Shown here piece by piece: positions 34,632 through 43,722 of a stretch of DNA of 52,676 bases. The position numbers and the translations under genes are program-made. The notes below the pieces were generated by a model, which saw nothing but the letters and a program-made list of their open reading frames with translations, was not told the origin of the DNA and ran no database searches. The stretch is from Chloroflexota bacterium (GTDB lineage Bacteria > Chloroflexota > Chloroflexia > Thermomicrobiales > UBA6265). Location: assembly GCA_023389575.1 (NCBI GenBank), contig JAEWEG010000048.1, forward strand, positions 1-52,676, read 5' to 3'. Numbering within the stretch: the stretch's first letter is position 1; every line of letters starts with the position of its first letter.

Positions 34632-35447
34632 GTGCAGCGGATGATTGACGTCGTCGTCGCGCTCGGTACGCGATTGGGAACCGCGGCCGCGATTGTGGGC
34701 TGTGGGTACGTGTTGGCGATCGTGGCGCGGCGGCTCCTGCAACGCTTGCTCAACCGGCCTGGAATCTCCCAGGCGCTCGGTCCGTCGATGGAGCGGATGG
34801 TGCCAGCGGCGGTCCAATACCTCCTGCTGGGCATCGCCTGTGCGTTGGCCCTGATCGCGCTGGGCGTGCCCACCGTCTACGTGACCACGATTACGATCAT
34901 CCTGGTCGCGGTCATCGCCATCGCGATCCAGCAATCCGTGACCAACCTGGCCGCGACGGTCGTTTTCCTGCTGTTCCAGCCATTTCGGCGGGGAGAGCTG
35001 GTCGAAACGATGGGATATCTGGGCACGGTGCGGGAGATTCTGCTGTTCAACTCGGTGCTGTTGCTGCCCGACGAGCGACTTGTTTCCCTCCCTAACAGCA
35101 AGATTCAGGAGAGCGGAGTGGTCAACTACTCCCGCATGGGACGACTGCGCGCAAGCTTTGGGCTGACCGTGGCCTACGGCGAGCGCGTTGAACGAGTACG
35201 CGACCTTATCCTGGAGATTGCCGCCAGCGATCCGCGCATCCTTGACCGGCCCCCGTGTGACGTGGTGGTTGATGAACTGGGCGCGAGCGGCGTGCGGATC
35301 CTGGTGCTGCCGACGGTACGGCCGGGCCAGTACTGGGCCGTGCGCGGTGAGTTGCAGGAACGAATCGCGGATCGGTTTACCGCCGAAGGCATACGGTTCG
35401 CGGTGACACACTGGGATGTGCGAGTGGATTCCCGGGCGGTGGAGTAG
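34632..35447 (+). CDS. MscS-family mechanosensitive channel
   Basis: The 271-residue protein has three N-terminal membrane segments. The last is the pore-like ITIILVAVIAIAIQQSVTNLAATV, followed by the MscS beta-domain starting FRRGELVETMGYLGTVREI and VSLPNSKIQESGVVNYSR, then an alpha/beta tail. It should open under membrane tension to release solutes. GTG 34632 has AAAGGGG upstream. It directly precedes the glnA-like fragment. Confidence 0.88.
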   Translation: MQRMIDVVVALGTRLGTAAAIVGCGYVLAIVARRLLQRLLNRPGISQALGPSMERMVPAAVQYLLLGIACALALIALGVPTVYVTTITIILVAVIAIAIQQSVTNLAATVVFLLFQPFRRGELVETMGYLGTVREILLFNSVLLLPDERLVSLPNSKIQESGVVNYSRMGRLRASFGLTVAYGERVERVRDLILEIAASDPRILDRPPCDVVVDELGASGVRILVLPTVRPGQYWAVRGELQERIADRFTAEGIRFAVTHWDVRVDSRAVE

Positions 35448-35450
35448 TGC

Positions 35451-35530
35451 GTGCTGGCCGCCCTCAGGGAAGCCATCAAGTGTTTCAAGGCCGACGATGT
35501 GCTGAAGGATGCCCCTGGTGAGCGTGGGTG
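35451..35530 (+). pseudogene. Duplicated fragment of the glnA 3' end
   Basis: The DNA encodes EAIKCFKADDVLKDAPGE, matching glnA EAIECFKADDVLKDALGE, and shares a run of about 26 identical bases with 31636-31661. Similarity then fades with frame damage. The fragment sits between the MscS gene and a convergent hydrolase gene. Its direct orientation relative to glnA suggests duplication or integration at the glnA 3' end. Confidence 0.8.
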
Positions 35531-35565
35531 TGGAGCGTTCGCCCAGCCACGACTGGCCCAGCGCG

Positions 35566-36432
35566 CTATCCGTTTCTCGAACCGCCCCGCGGGGTATCGG
35601 CATGGGCCAGCAGGCTATGGAGTGCGCGTGCGAAGGCGGGGGATCCCGCGTAGGCAAACGGGTCATGCGGATCTCGCGGCCTGAATCCGAGACCATTGGT
35701 GAGTGGAAGGCGGTGATCTTCCACCATCCGGCCGTCGGCGGCGGGGAAGAGGCTGGCGAGGTTGATATCGCCGGCCACCGGATCATCCGGATCGTAGACG
35801 TTTATCCAGCGAGGAAGCATTTCTGGGAAGGCGGTATCACCGAAATGGAGTTTGATCTGCTCCCTGGCGGACGACAGCCAAAGCGGCGAGCCGAACGTGA
35901 TCAGGCCACTGACCGACTGCTGGGCCTCCGGGCTGGAGCGGAGCAGGTCGTAAGCAACGATGCTGCCGAGGCTGTGGGCGGCGATGACGATGGTGTCGTT
36001 CATGGCGCGGATTTGGTCCACGATCCGGGCCACGATGGCGTCCCGTTCGGCGCCGAAGGTGAGATAGCGCGCAACGGAATCGAAGAGGTGGTGTGAAATC
36101 AGGTCCCCGATGTCGGTGCGTTGGTCGATCGCCTGGGCGATGGCCCCGATCGTGGGGCGGGGTCCGGTGAGGAAGGGGAGAGGCTCGCGAGGAGGCGATG
36201 GACGGTCGTCCGAATGGCGGTGCGACAACGTGTGCCTGGCAAGGAATCCGGCGAGCGGGTCGGTTTCGGGAAGGATGTCGCCGTAGAAGCCAAGGACAAA
36301 GGCGGTTTCGGGAGGAGGGACGTGATCGAGGGCGCCGATGCCTGCCTGGGCATGGCGAATCCACTGGTCCAGCGCCGCGCCTGGTTCGATCGCCTCGTGC
36401 CATACGCCATGGATGACCAGCACATGAGTCAT
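35566..36432 (-). CDS. Alpha/beta-hydrolase (lipase/esterase-like)
   Basis: The 288-residue protein opens VLVIHGVWHEA, the oxyanion-side strand of alpha/beta hydrolases. The nucleophile elbow is IAAHSLGSIVAYDLL near residue 150. A later YDPDDPVAGDIN could hold the acidic residue, and VEDHRLPLTNG the His. The GHSxG-like AHSLG and the FGSPLW segment resemble class 3 or PGAP1-type lipases. There is no signal peptide, so it probably acts in the cytoplasm. It ends just beyond the glnA fragment and is followed upstream by the methionine aminopeptidase gene. Confidence 0.78.
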   Translation of the reverse strand: MTHVLVIHGVWHEAIEPGAALDQWIRHAQAGIGALDHVPPPETAFVLGFYGDILPETDPLAGFLARHTLSHRHSDDRPSPPREPLPFLTGPRPTIGAIAQAIDQRTDIGDLISHHLFDSVARYLTFGAERDAIVARIVDQIRAMNDTIVIAAHSLGSIVAYDLLRSSPEAQQSVSGLITFGSPLWLSSAREQIKLHFGDTAFPEMLPRWINVYDPDDPVAGDINLASLFPAADGRMVEDHRLPLTNGLGFRPRDPHDPFAYAGSPAFARALHSLLAHADTPRGGSRNG

Positions 36433-36442
36433 TGAGTGACGC

Positions 36443-37183
36443 TCAGTCAGCGGAGAGGATAAGGCCGCCGGTGGGAGTGACCATGACGGCGCGTTCGAAC
36501 TGGGCGACGAGCGAACGGTCGTTGGTGCGGGCTTCCCAGCGGTTGTCCATGTAATAGTCCATCTTGCCCTCGATCACCACGGGCTCCACGGTGATGACCA
36601 TGCCTTCGACCAGCTTGGGCCCGGTGCCCGGGGTTCCGGCGAAGGGCACCTGGGGATCTTCCCAGCAGCGGCGGCCGATACCGTGGCCGCAGAAGCCGCG
36701 CGCCACGTTGTACCCGTGGGATTCGGCGACGGACTGCATGGCCCAACTGACATCGCCGACGGTATTCCCGGTGCGGGCGGCTTCGATGGCGGTGGTCATC
36801 GACTTCCAGGTCGCGTCGATGAGGTCCCGCTGGCGTTTGGTGGCGAGGCCAATGGTGAAGGTGGTGGCGGCATCGCCGGCGAACCCGCCGAGCAGCATGC
36901 CAGCGTCGATGGTCAGGATGTCGCCCTCTTCCAGGAGTTCGTCGCCGGGAATGCCGTGGACCACGATGTCGTTGCGGTTGGTGTTGATGGCGCCGGGGAA
37001 GCCGTTCTGGGTTTCGAAGACGGGTTCGCCACCGAGCTTGCGAATGTAGGCCCGGGCGTACTCGTCCAGTTCGCGGGTGGGCATGCCCGGTTTGGCGAGG
37101 GCTTCGAGTTCGCGGAGCAGGCGGGTAGTGGCGGCGTTGGCCCGTTGCAGGCCAGCCAGTTCGTTGGGCCGGGTGATGATCAT
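36443..37183 (-). CDS. map: Methionine aminopeptidase, type I
   Basis: The 246-residue enzyme removes initiator Met from new proteins. All five metal ligands of the pita-bread fold are visible: two Asp in ILTIDAGMLLGGFAGDAATTF, His in GFCGHGIGR, Glu in VEPVVIEG and Glu in AQFERAVMVT. The length is normal for the short type I form. The neighbouring hydrolase gene starts 10 bases after its stop in the same direction, so the two may be co-transcribed. Confidence 0.94.
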   Translation of the reverse strand: MIITRPNELAGLQRANAATTRLLRELEALAKPGMPTRELDEYARAYIRKLGGEPVFETQNGFPGAINTNRNDIVVHGIPGDELLEEGDILTIDAGMLLGGFAGDAATTFTIGLATKRQRDLIDATWKSMTTAIEAARTGNTVGDVSWAMQSVAESHGYNVARGFCGHGIGRRCWEDPQVPFAGTPGTGPKLVEGMVITVEPVVIEGKMDYYMDNRWEARTNDRSLVAQFERAVMVTPTGGLILSAD

Positions 37184-37342
37184 GCGCGGGGATCTCCATT
37201 AAAAGGATCTGGCACGTGATTGCCTGTGACAAGTATGGAATGGAGGGTGGCGTGGCCGCCAACCTGGAATACCGGCCATCCGAGGAGTTGCGGGGTAGGG
37301 GCATAATGACTTGGTCAGGAATCCAGGCCAGGAGGTATCAGG

Positions 37343-37804
37343 ATGCCCGAAATCAGGATACAGGTGACGGAGGATCTGAACCGGCGGCTGAAAACAGCCC
37401 GGGTGGATGTGCAATCGGTGTGCCAGCGGGCGTTGCTCGATGCCGCGAAACGGGAGGAATCCCGGCGGGAGCGAGCCGAGGGTTCGCCGGGCGATGTCGC
37501 ACCGGTCGACCTCACCGACGAGCGTGACGAGAGCGTGCTCGAGGCGGACGGGTACGCGGCCGGGATGGCGTGGGCGACAACCGCCTCGTCGTTCGACCTG
37601 GCGAAGCTGTTCGAGCCGGATGGCGTGGAACATGACCAGGTGCAGGTAAGCCGGGAAGATGGGTCGCTGCACCGGGCGCTGGAACTGGCCGGGGTTCGCT
37701 CCGATTCGGAGACGAACCGGGTACTGTCGATGGATGATCCGTGGGGGCGAGGGTTCCTGCGAGCGTGCCGTGCATGCCGGGACGTGGAGCAGCCACTGGG
37801 TTGA
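37343..37804 (+). CDS. CcdA-like small regulator
   Basis: The 153-residue protein begins IRIQVTEDLNRRLKTARVDVQSVCQRALLDA, resembling the ribbon-helix-helix part of CcdA-type antitoxins. The rest is acidic and has no clear motif, though a C-terminal WGRGFLRACRACRDVEQPLG segment holds two Cys. There is no adjacent CcdB-like toxin, so it could be a lone regulator. The family assignment is tentative. Confidence 0.55.
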   Translation: MPEIRIQVTEDLNRRLKTARVDVQSVCQRALLDAAKREESRRERAEGSPGDVAPVDLTDERDESVLEADGYAAGMAWATTASSFDLAKLFEPDGVEHDQVQVSREDGSLHRALELAGVRSDSETNRVLSMDDPWGRGFLRACRACRDVEQPLG

Positions 37805-37825
37805 CCGGTGGATTAAGGGAGATGG

Positions 37826-38227
37826 ATGACGAAAAACGATCCGATAGCAGTCGTGCAGGCCTTTCACGACCAGTTGAACGACAGGAATGTGCCCGGAATA
37901 CTGGACCTGGCGACCGACGATATCCGGATAGGCGGCCCTCGTGGGTCGGGTGAGGGAAAGTACCTGCTGGAGGAGTGGGTCGGCCGGGCCAATATCTCAA
38001 TGACCCCGAAGCGGTGGTTTCGCGATGGCGACACCGTGGTGGTGGAGCAGTACGCCACCTGGCGAAACCCCCAGACGGGCGCGGAGACCGGGAGCCAGAC
38101 CGTGGCGTCGGTGTTCACGGTGACGGACGGCCGAATCGCGGCGATCGCCAGGTACGGGTTCCTGGCGGAAGCCGTTCACAGCGCGGACATGGACGAGTCG
38201 AACGAGATCGAGGCGCCGATCCAGTAG
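37826..38227 (+). CDS. SnoaL/NTF2-like fold protein
   Basis: The 133-residue protein has the cone-shaped NTF2-like pattern. It opens with the helix PIAVVQAFHDQLNDRNVPGILDLATDDIRI, then beta strands including DGDTVVVEQYATWRNP and TVASVFTVTDGRIAAIARY. Such proteins bind or isomerise small molecules, but no catalytic set is clear. It lies 21 bases after the CcdA-like gene and 27 before the VanZ gene, so a three-gene operon is possible. Confidence 0.7.
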   Translation: MTKNDPIAVVQAFHDQLNDRNVPGILDLATDDIRIGGPRGSGEGKYLLEEWVGRANISMTPKRWFRDGDTVVVEQYATWRNPQTGAETGSQTVASVFTVTDGRIAAIARYGFLAEAVHSADMDESNEIEAPIQ

Positions 38228-38254
38228 CGTCGGCACGGAACGCCGGGAGCCGCC

Positions 38255-39361
38255 GTGGGATACGAGTTCGTGGTGGAGCCGGCGCTGGTCGCGATCGCGA
38301 CCGGCGCGGTGCTGTCCGTGCTGCTGGTGGTGCCGTTCATCGCGGTCCAGTACCGGCAATGGGGAACGCTCAGCCTGGGGAGGCTGATGCTGATCCTCGC
38401 CTTCATGCTGTACCTGGTCGCGATTCCAATGTACACGCTGCTGCCGACCGGGATCGACGTGGCGGCATTGTGCGCGGAGGGCGGTGGCGGGACCGTGTTG
38501 CTGCGTCCGTTCCGGTTCGTGGACGACTTTCGACAGGTTGCGAGGACATCGTCGCCGCGTGAGTTCATCGCCAGCAGTACCGTGCAGCAGGTAGCGTTCA
38601 ACGTGCTGCTGTTCGTGCCGCTGGGCATTTTCCTGCGCGCGTTGATCCGGTTGCCGTGGTGGGCCGTGATCGCGGCTGGAATTGGGACCACTTCACTGGT
38701 GGAGTTCACGCAGCTCACTGGCAACTGGGGCCTTTCGCCCTGCCCGTACCGGGTGTTCGAGGTGGACGACCTGATCACCAACACCACGGGCACGGTGATT
38801 GGGCTGTTGCTCGCGCCATTGCTGGAGTTGTGGCCCGGCACGGACCTCGATGAGCGGGACCGGCATCGTATTCGGCCGATCAACCGCAAGCGGCGGTTGG
38901 TCCAGGTATTTTGCGACTGGATGATCTTCTGGATTGGGTCGGTGGTGGCGGCCCTTGGGGTGGCGTTTGTCCTGGCGGCGCTGGACATGATGTCGCTGGG
39001 AACGCCACACAGGGGAATCAGCGCGGCGATGGAGTTGGTGGTGGGCGTGGTGCTGTTCGTGGGCATTCCGCTGGCGACCCATGGCGAGACGCTGGGCGAA
39101 AAGATCGTCCTGGTGTCGGTCAAGACCGGGGATGGGCGTGATCCCCGTGCTAGCGCGATCCTGCTGAAGTCGATTTCCGGGTGGATGCCGTTCGTGGTGT
39201 TGAGCGCGCTGGGGACAGCCGGGTTTGCCGGCATGGACCTGCTGAGCCTCGGCTGGATCGGGTTTACGCTGCTGTTCATCCTGCGGCGGCCAGAGGGCTT
39301 TTCGATGGCGGTGAGCGGTCTGCGCCGGTTCGATGACCGGGTGGTGTTGCCGGACGGATGA
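38255..39361 (+). CDS. VanZ-like and RDD-domain fusion membrane protein
   Basis: The 368-residue membrane protein has an N-terminal VanZ-like domain (about 1-195). It carries LLRPFRF, VAFNVLLFVPLGIFLRAL, LVEFTQL and FEVDDLITNTTGTVIG typical of the family. The C-terminal RDD-type domain (about 215-345) starts near LVQVFCDWMIFWIG and includes GETLGEKIVLVSVKT. VanZ proteins are linked to cell-envelope or glycopeptide traits, and RDD proteins to small-ion or membrane roles; this fusion's job is unknown. GTG 38255 follows GGGAG. Confidence 0.85.
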   Translation: MGYEFVVEPALVAIATGAVLSVLLVVPFIAVQYRQWGTLSLGRLMLILAFMLYLVAIPMYTLLPTGIDVAALCAEGGGGTVLLRPFRFVDDFRQVARTSSPREFIASSTVQQVAFNVLLFVPLGIFLRALIRLPWWAVIAAGIGTTSLVEFTQLTGNWGLSPCPYRVFEVDDLITNTTGTVIGLLLAPLLELWPGTDLDERDRHRIRPINRKRRLVQVFCDWMIFWIGSVVAALGVAFVLAALDMMSLGTPHRGISAAMELVVGVVLFVGIPLATHGETLGEKIVLVSVKTGDGRDPRASAILLKSISGWMPFVVLSALGTAGFAGMDLLSLGWIGFTLLFILRRPEGFSMAVSGLRRFDDRVVLPDG

Positions 39362-39376
39362 TGTGCTCGTGGGGAT

Positions 39377-39406
39377 ACCGGAGGCGCTGGTGGGGACGCC
39401 TCCGGT
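39377..39406. terminator. Bidirectional terminator between convergent genes
   Basis: A perfect ten-base stem ACCGGAGGCG/CGCCTCCGGT with a ten-base loop separates the VanZ gene from the large secreted protein on the other strand. Confidence 0.7.
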
Positions 39407-39416
39407 GTGATGTGGG

Positions 39417-41588
39417 CTACGGCTCGCGACGATCCACGCTGAAGATGGTGACGTAGGTTTCGTTGACGTCGGTAATCTCGATCGACGACTCGTAGTAGAT
39501 ATCCCAATTCTGGTTGGAGAGCGGTGTGATGGTGTAGAACCCGGCCGGCAGCGCCTCGAAATAGTACGTGCCAGAATCGTACTCAATGCCATCGGCCAGC
39601 ATGGTCCACGATTGCCCCGTTTCGATGCTGGTGACCAGGACATCCCACGGCGCGCTGGACAGCTCGCAGGGGCTCGTGTCGATCCAGATATCGGTGCCGT
39701 AGGGGCAGTCGTACTGGGTGATGACGAGCGAGCCGGTGCCGCCTTCTGAGGGGCCATCGCTGGGATACACACGATAGAGGGAAATCTCCGCGGCCCCACC
39801 GCCCGGAATCGTGACCACCCAGGTATCGTCGCCGAAACCTTCGACATCGCCGGAGATATAGACATCGAATTCGCCAGTCGGATTCAGGCCAGCCGGGAAG
39901 AACGACAGGAATGTGGCGGGGAGCAACTCGAACCACCAGGTGCCGTCGCCCATGTCGATTGCATCGTTGTACAGCGTCCAGTCATCGCGGCTGCTTTGAC
40001 CGATGTTGGAAACACCGACATCCCACGGATCGGAGCTGATTTCGCAGCCGGAAACACTCTCGGTTGGATCGCTGCCGGCGGGACAGTCATAAAGCGTGAC
40101 AAAGAGCGAGCCGGTGGTTTCGCTTGAGAGAACGCGGTAGATGAAGACTTCCGCGACATCTCCCGCTTCGAGATCGATTGCCCACATCCCGAAATCGCCG
40201 ATGGGGTAGGCATCGCCTTCGACGTGCATGCCGAGCGGTCCCTGTGGACCGTCGTCGTCGGGCGAGAACTCCCAGCTCACGGGGGCAAGATCCTCGAACA
40301 GGAACTGGCCATCGCCGAGGTCGATCGCATCATCGAGCAGGCGGAGCACCTCGTCCACGCTACTGGCCCCAACCGGGTTGAACGGAATGTTCCAGGGATC
40401 GCTCGATGGTGTGCAGCCGGAGGTGGAGGAAGCGGGATCGGCGCCTTCAGGGCAGTCGTAGAGGTTGACCAGGATGGAAGCGGTGTCCGCTTCGGGTTCA
40501 GGGACGACCTGGAGGCGAAGGGTGGTGGTGCGATCGGCGCGGATGCGGAAGTCCCAGCCTTCGGTCTCGCTCGACCAGCGGGCGCCGTCGATGTTGATGT
40601 TCTCCAGCGTCTCACCGTGTGGGCCGGTGGTGTAGCGGCCGGCGGGGAGATCCCCATACGTGTAGGTGGTGCCGTCGTCGCTGACCTCGGCCCGATCAGG
40701 GATGATCCAGTTCTCGTTGTCGACGTTGCGGAAGGCGGGAACGGTGACGTTCTCGTTGGTGGTGGGCTCGCACTCCTCGTCGAAGCCATCGGGGCAGAGT
40801 TCCAGCAGGATTTCGAGGGTGCCGGTTTCGTCAGTGGGTTCGGCGGTTGGAATGGGTGGAATCTCGACCTCGGCGCCGATCGAGGCGATAAGCCAGGTGG
40901 CACCCCCGGTGGCGCTGGAGAGGATCTCGATATCCCCGCTGAATTCGACGTACTCGCCTTCGTCGAGTTCGACCGGGTTGGCATCTTCCGGGCTTACCTG
41001 GATGGCGCCTTCGGTGACGATGACGAGGAATGGAGCATCGTCCTCGGGGCTGAAGGTGGCCTCCTCGCTGGAGAGGGCGACGGAGCGCGTGAGCTGGATG
41101 TTGAAGTCGCCCCGGGGTGACGGGAACGGTTCACCCGTGAAGGCGATGCTGGCTGAATCCTGTTTGCCGGCGGGGGTGTCTTCGGCGACGAGTTCGATGC
41201 CGAGGTAGTCGGTCGCGCGGCGGGAGGCGCTGGCGCGCCGTTCGTTGCTGCCCTGGGTGGTGAAGTGGGCCTGGCCTTCGCTGAGGTAGGTATCCTGCCC
41301 GGTGGTGAGGCTGGTGACAATGATCGGATTGCGCGTGGCGAGGGTGAAGCCGAGGTTGCGCAAGCCAAACCCGGCCTTTTCGCCGGGCGCGGACTCGCCC
41401 TCGATGACGCGCCAGACGAGGTCACCCCGCGAGAGGGTATCGACGCCCTGGGCGATGACCTGGGCGGACGATTCCGGCTGCGTGCTTACCTGGGCCAAAG
41501 CCGGGATGGGCAGGATGGAGAGGATGAGCAGCGCGCAGAGCGACAGTAACGTGCAGCCCTGACTAGAGGATGAACGAAGCACCTTCAT
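39417..41588 (-). CDS. Secreted protein with repeated YDCP modules
   Basis: The 723-residue protein has a Sec signal (LLSLCALLILSILPIPALAQ). An N-terminal region (about 30-260) looks like a cupin-type beta barrel, with LSRGDLVWRVIEG and LVIVTEGAIQVSPEDANPV. After a linker come four repeated modules. Three contain the text YDCPxGxDP...C..SSDPWDV and end in a strand-rich part, while the first is divergent. Conserved Cys pairs suggest a disulfide in each module. ATG 41588 is used; TTG 41597 is possible. It is probably displayed on or released from the cell; the function is unknown. Confidence 0.8.
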   Translation of the reverse strand: MKVLRSSSSQGCTLLSLCALLILSILPIPALAQVSTQPESSAQVIAQGVDTLSRGDLVWRVIEGESAPGEKAGFGLRNLGFTLATRNPIIVTSLTTGQDTYLSEGQAHFTTQGSNERRASASRRATDYLGIELVAEDTPAGKQDSASIAFTGEPFPSPRGDFNIQLTRSVALSSEEATFSPEDDAPFLVIVTEGAIQVSPEDANPVELDEGEYVEFSGDIEILSSATGGATWLIASIGAEVEIPPIPTAEPTDETGTLEILLELCPDGFDEECEPTTNENVTVPAFRNVDNENWIIPDRAEVSDDGTTYTYGDLPAGRYTTGPHGETLENINIDGARWSSETEGWDFRIRADRTTTLRLQVVPEPEADTASILVNLYDCPEGADPASSTSGCTPSSDPWNIPFNPVGASSVDEVLRLLDDAIDLGDGQFLFEDLAPVSWEFSPDDDGPQGPLGMHVEGDAYPIGDFGMWAIDLEAGDVAEVFIYRVLSSETTGSLFVTLYDCPAGSDPTESVSGCEISSDPWDVGVSNIGQSSRDDWTLYNDAIDMGDGTWWFELLPATFLSFFPAGLNPTGEFDVYISGDVEGFGDDTWVVTIPGGGAAEISLYRVYPSDGPSEGGTGSLVITQYDCPYGTDIWIDTSPCELSSAPWDVLVTSIETGQSWTMLADGIEYDSGTYYFEALPAGFYTITPLSNQNWDIYYESSIEITDVNETYVTIFSVDRREP

Positions 41589-41940
41589 GATGGCCAAAAC
41601 TCCTCACGTTTTCTGGGTATGATGTTCCCTCATTGCACTGGAAGACGATTCGGCCCCACGAGTTGTTCACAATTGGCGGACAGCCGGATGGTGCCATGAA
41701 GTTGACGAGAGAGCAATATGAATATGAAGTCTCAATGCCCAATCTGAGCATGTGGATTCATTGCCTATCTTCTCGGCGGGTGCCAGGAGGTTGGCAGACG
41801 ATACGCGGACTATCCTCGCCGAGGGGTTGCGGCTGGAGGTCGATCCAATGCGGGAAGGTTGGGCCTGCCGCCCGGGTTGAAGCGGGCTTCGTGAGCCTCG
41901 CCCGGTGAGTTGATTCCGCGGGGGTTTCAGATTTTGGGGA

Positions 41941-41980
41941 CACGGGGGCCCGGAGCGACCATTCACTCCGGGCCTCCGTG
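41941..41980. terminator. Terminator-like hairpin beside a broken minus-strand frame
   Basis: A 15-pair stem (41941-41955 with 41966-41980, one G-T) with a ten-base loop lies five bases beyond the stop of the fragment at 41986. Confidence 0.55.
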
Positions 41981-41985
41981 CGTTG

Positions 41986-42099
41986 TCAGGCGTTCGAGTC
42001 GCGCTGTTTGGCGGCCAGCATGTCGCTGGTGGGAACGTCCTCGTTGAACTGGAAACTGACCAGTTGAGCCTCGCGTTCGGGATACGGAAAGGGCGGGGC
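41986..42099 (-). pseudogene. Orphan 3' coding fragment
   Basis: A 37-codon minus-strand frame (reading EREAQLVSFQFNEDVPTSD) shows protein-like composition and ends five bases before a strong hairpin. It has no start codon and is preceded by an in-frame stop at 42100. It may be the end of a decayed gene. The rest of 41589-42277 shows no intact gene. Confidence 0.35.
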
Positions 42100-42277
42100 T
42101 CAGGTTACCTGTAACGGATAGCTGAATAGATGGACGTGGATACCGGCGCCGTGGGGATCGGTTCGCGCGGGCGGATGGCGCCTGGCGCGCATATGGACGG
42201 GCGCGGTGGTTCGGGTGATGATCGGCGAAACCAGGTTGTTCGCGGTTCGATTCAGTGGATGTTGATTGGAGTTCGAT

Positions 42278-43204
42278 GTGGCGATTCCGGAATCCTTTGG
42301 CGGCATCGTGCCGCCCGTGTGCACCCCGTTCACCGAGAGCGGCGAGGTCGATGTGGCATCGCTGGAGCGGTTGCTTGGCTACCAGCTCGAGCGTGGCGTG
42401 CATGGGGTGTTCATGCTGGGCTCGACCAGCGAGACAGCCACGCTGACCGACGCCCAACGGGCGACGATTCTCGACGTGGCGGTGCGGACCATTGGCGGCC
42501 AGGTTCCGGTGCTGGCGGGCGTGATCGACATGTCGACGGGGCGCATGATCGAGCATGGTCTAAAGGCCAGGGAGTTGGGTGTCGATGCGCTGGTGTCGAC
42601 CGGGCCGTTCTACATCCGTCCCAGCCAGGAGGAGATCGCCGAACACTTCCGCATCCTGCGACGGGAGGTAGGCTTGCCCGTCATCGCGTATGACATTCCC
42701 TCGGCGGTGCAGATCAAGCTGGAGCGGGCGACGGTTTCGGGTCTGGCGCGTGAAGGCGTGATCTCGGGCCTCAAGGACAGCAGCGGGCAGGACGGGAACT
42801 TCCGGGGCGTGCTGATCGATACGCGGGACATCGACGGCTTCGTGGCGTTCACCGGGTCCGAGACCATGGTGGATTCGCTGTTGCAGGTTGGCGCGGACGG
42901 ATGCGTGCCGGGCATCGGCAATGTCGATCCCGCCGGGTTCGTGCGGATCTACGACGCGGTTCGGTCGGGCGACCTGGATGGCGCGCGGAAGGAGCAGGAC
43001 CGTTTGTTCCGGCTGTTCGACATCACGCGACAGGCCGAGCCGGGTCGGACGGGGTACACCGCCAGCGCCCTGGGCGGGTTCAAGACGGCGTTGCAGTTGA
43101 TGGGCGTGATCTCGACGAACGTGACGGGGCGGCCGATGACGCGCCTGAACGAGGCCGAGGCGGCACGGATTCGCGAAGTGCTGGTGGACGTGGGGCTGAT
43201 GTAG
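42278..43204 (+). CDS. DapA-like (dihydrodipicolinate synthase family) aldolase
   Basis: The 308-residue protein is a class I aldolase of the DHDPS/NAL family. The Schiff-base Lys166 is in SGLKDSSG and the catalytic Tyr138 in IAYDIPS. The substrate loop reads MLGSTSET instead of the GTTGE of true DHDPS, so another 2-keto acid is the likely substrate. GTG 42278 follows GGAG at 42268-42271; TTG 42266 is an alternative. No lysine pathway genes are adjacent. Confidence 0.85.
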   Translation: MAIPESFGGIVPPVCTPFTESGEVDVASLERLLGYQLERGVHGVFMLGSTSETATLTDAQRATILDVAVRTIGGQVPVLAGVIDMSTGRMIEHGLKARELGVDALVSTGPFYIRPSQEEIAEHFRILRREVGLPVIAYDIPSAVQIKLERATVSGLAREGVISGLKDSSGQDGNFRGVLIDTRDIDGFVAFTGSETMVDSLLQVGADGCVPGIGNVDPAGFVRIYDAVRSGDLDGARKEQDRLFRLFDITRQAEPGRTGYTASALGGFKTALQLMGVISTNVTGRPMTRLNEAEAARIREVLVDVGLM

Positions 43205-43275
43205 GACCTGCGGCAAAGACGGGTGACCAGTGTTCCGGCACTTTCGTTTGCACGCGATGAACTGGAATCACGCTA

Positions 43276-43722
43276 TTGGCAGAGGGCGAAGCTAACAAGG
43301 GGCGAAATATTCCCCGGATTCCGATTCGGGAGCCATCCGATCGGCATTTTATCTCCCGGCTGCGCGGGGATTCCCCCTCAAAGCAGATCACGACGCTCAT
43401 AGAGCCTGGCATAGATATGCGAGGAGATATGGAGGCCATTCGGCAAGGACGTGCAGAGCGCGACGGGGAACGCTACACAGTCAACGGACGGACCTGGCAG
43501 GTAAAGCCCAACGGGACCTTGTTCCCGGTTGAAGGCGTGGGCTTTGTTGGACCCGTGAACCAGGAGGTTATGCTCGTGATGAAGGCGTTTGCCCGCTACA
43601 ATGGCGATAACGATCAATCGGAGTATTTCCTCAATCGCCAGGGAGTTGGCGAAGATGCGCGGGCAATGGCCAGACGGATCTGGAAACTCCGGGAGAAGGC
43701 AGATGACCAGGGCACGCGTTGA
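43276..43722 (+). CDS. Hypothetical protein of an overlapping gene pair
   Basis: The 148-residue basic protein has an apparently unstructured N-terminus (KGRNIPRIPIREPSDRHF). A compact domain follows with MRGDMEAIRQGRAERDGERY, TVNGRTWQVKPNGTLFPVEG and a C-terminal NRQGVGEDARAMARRIWKL. No catalytic motif is assigned. TTG 43276 is the only start that keeps the whole frame. Its 3' end overlaps the next gene by 20 bases, so the two are coupled; the layout resembles small toxin-immunity or two-gene cassettes but that is inference. Confidence 0.6.
   Translation: MAEGEANKGRNIPRIPIREPSDRHFISRLRGDSPSKQITTLIEPGIDMRGDMEAIRQGRAERDGERYTVNGRTWQVKPNGTLFPVEGVGFVGPVNQEVMLVMKAFARYNGDNDQSEYFLNRQGVGEDARAMARRIWKLREKADDQGTR

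Noticed and set aside
41633..41908. 91-residue plus-strand frame in the gap before the DapA-like gene
   Set aside because: Unusual composition, no ribosome site and no recognisable domain; it may be decayed DNA.
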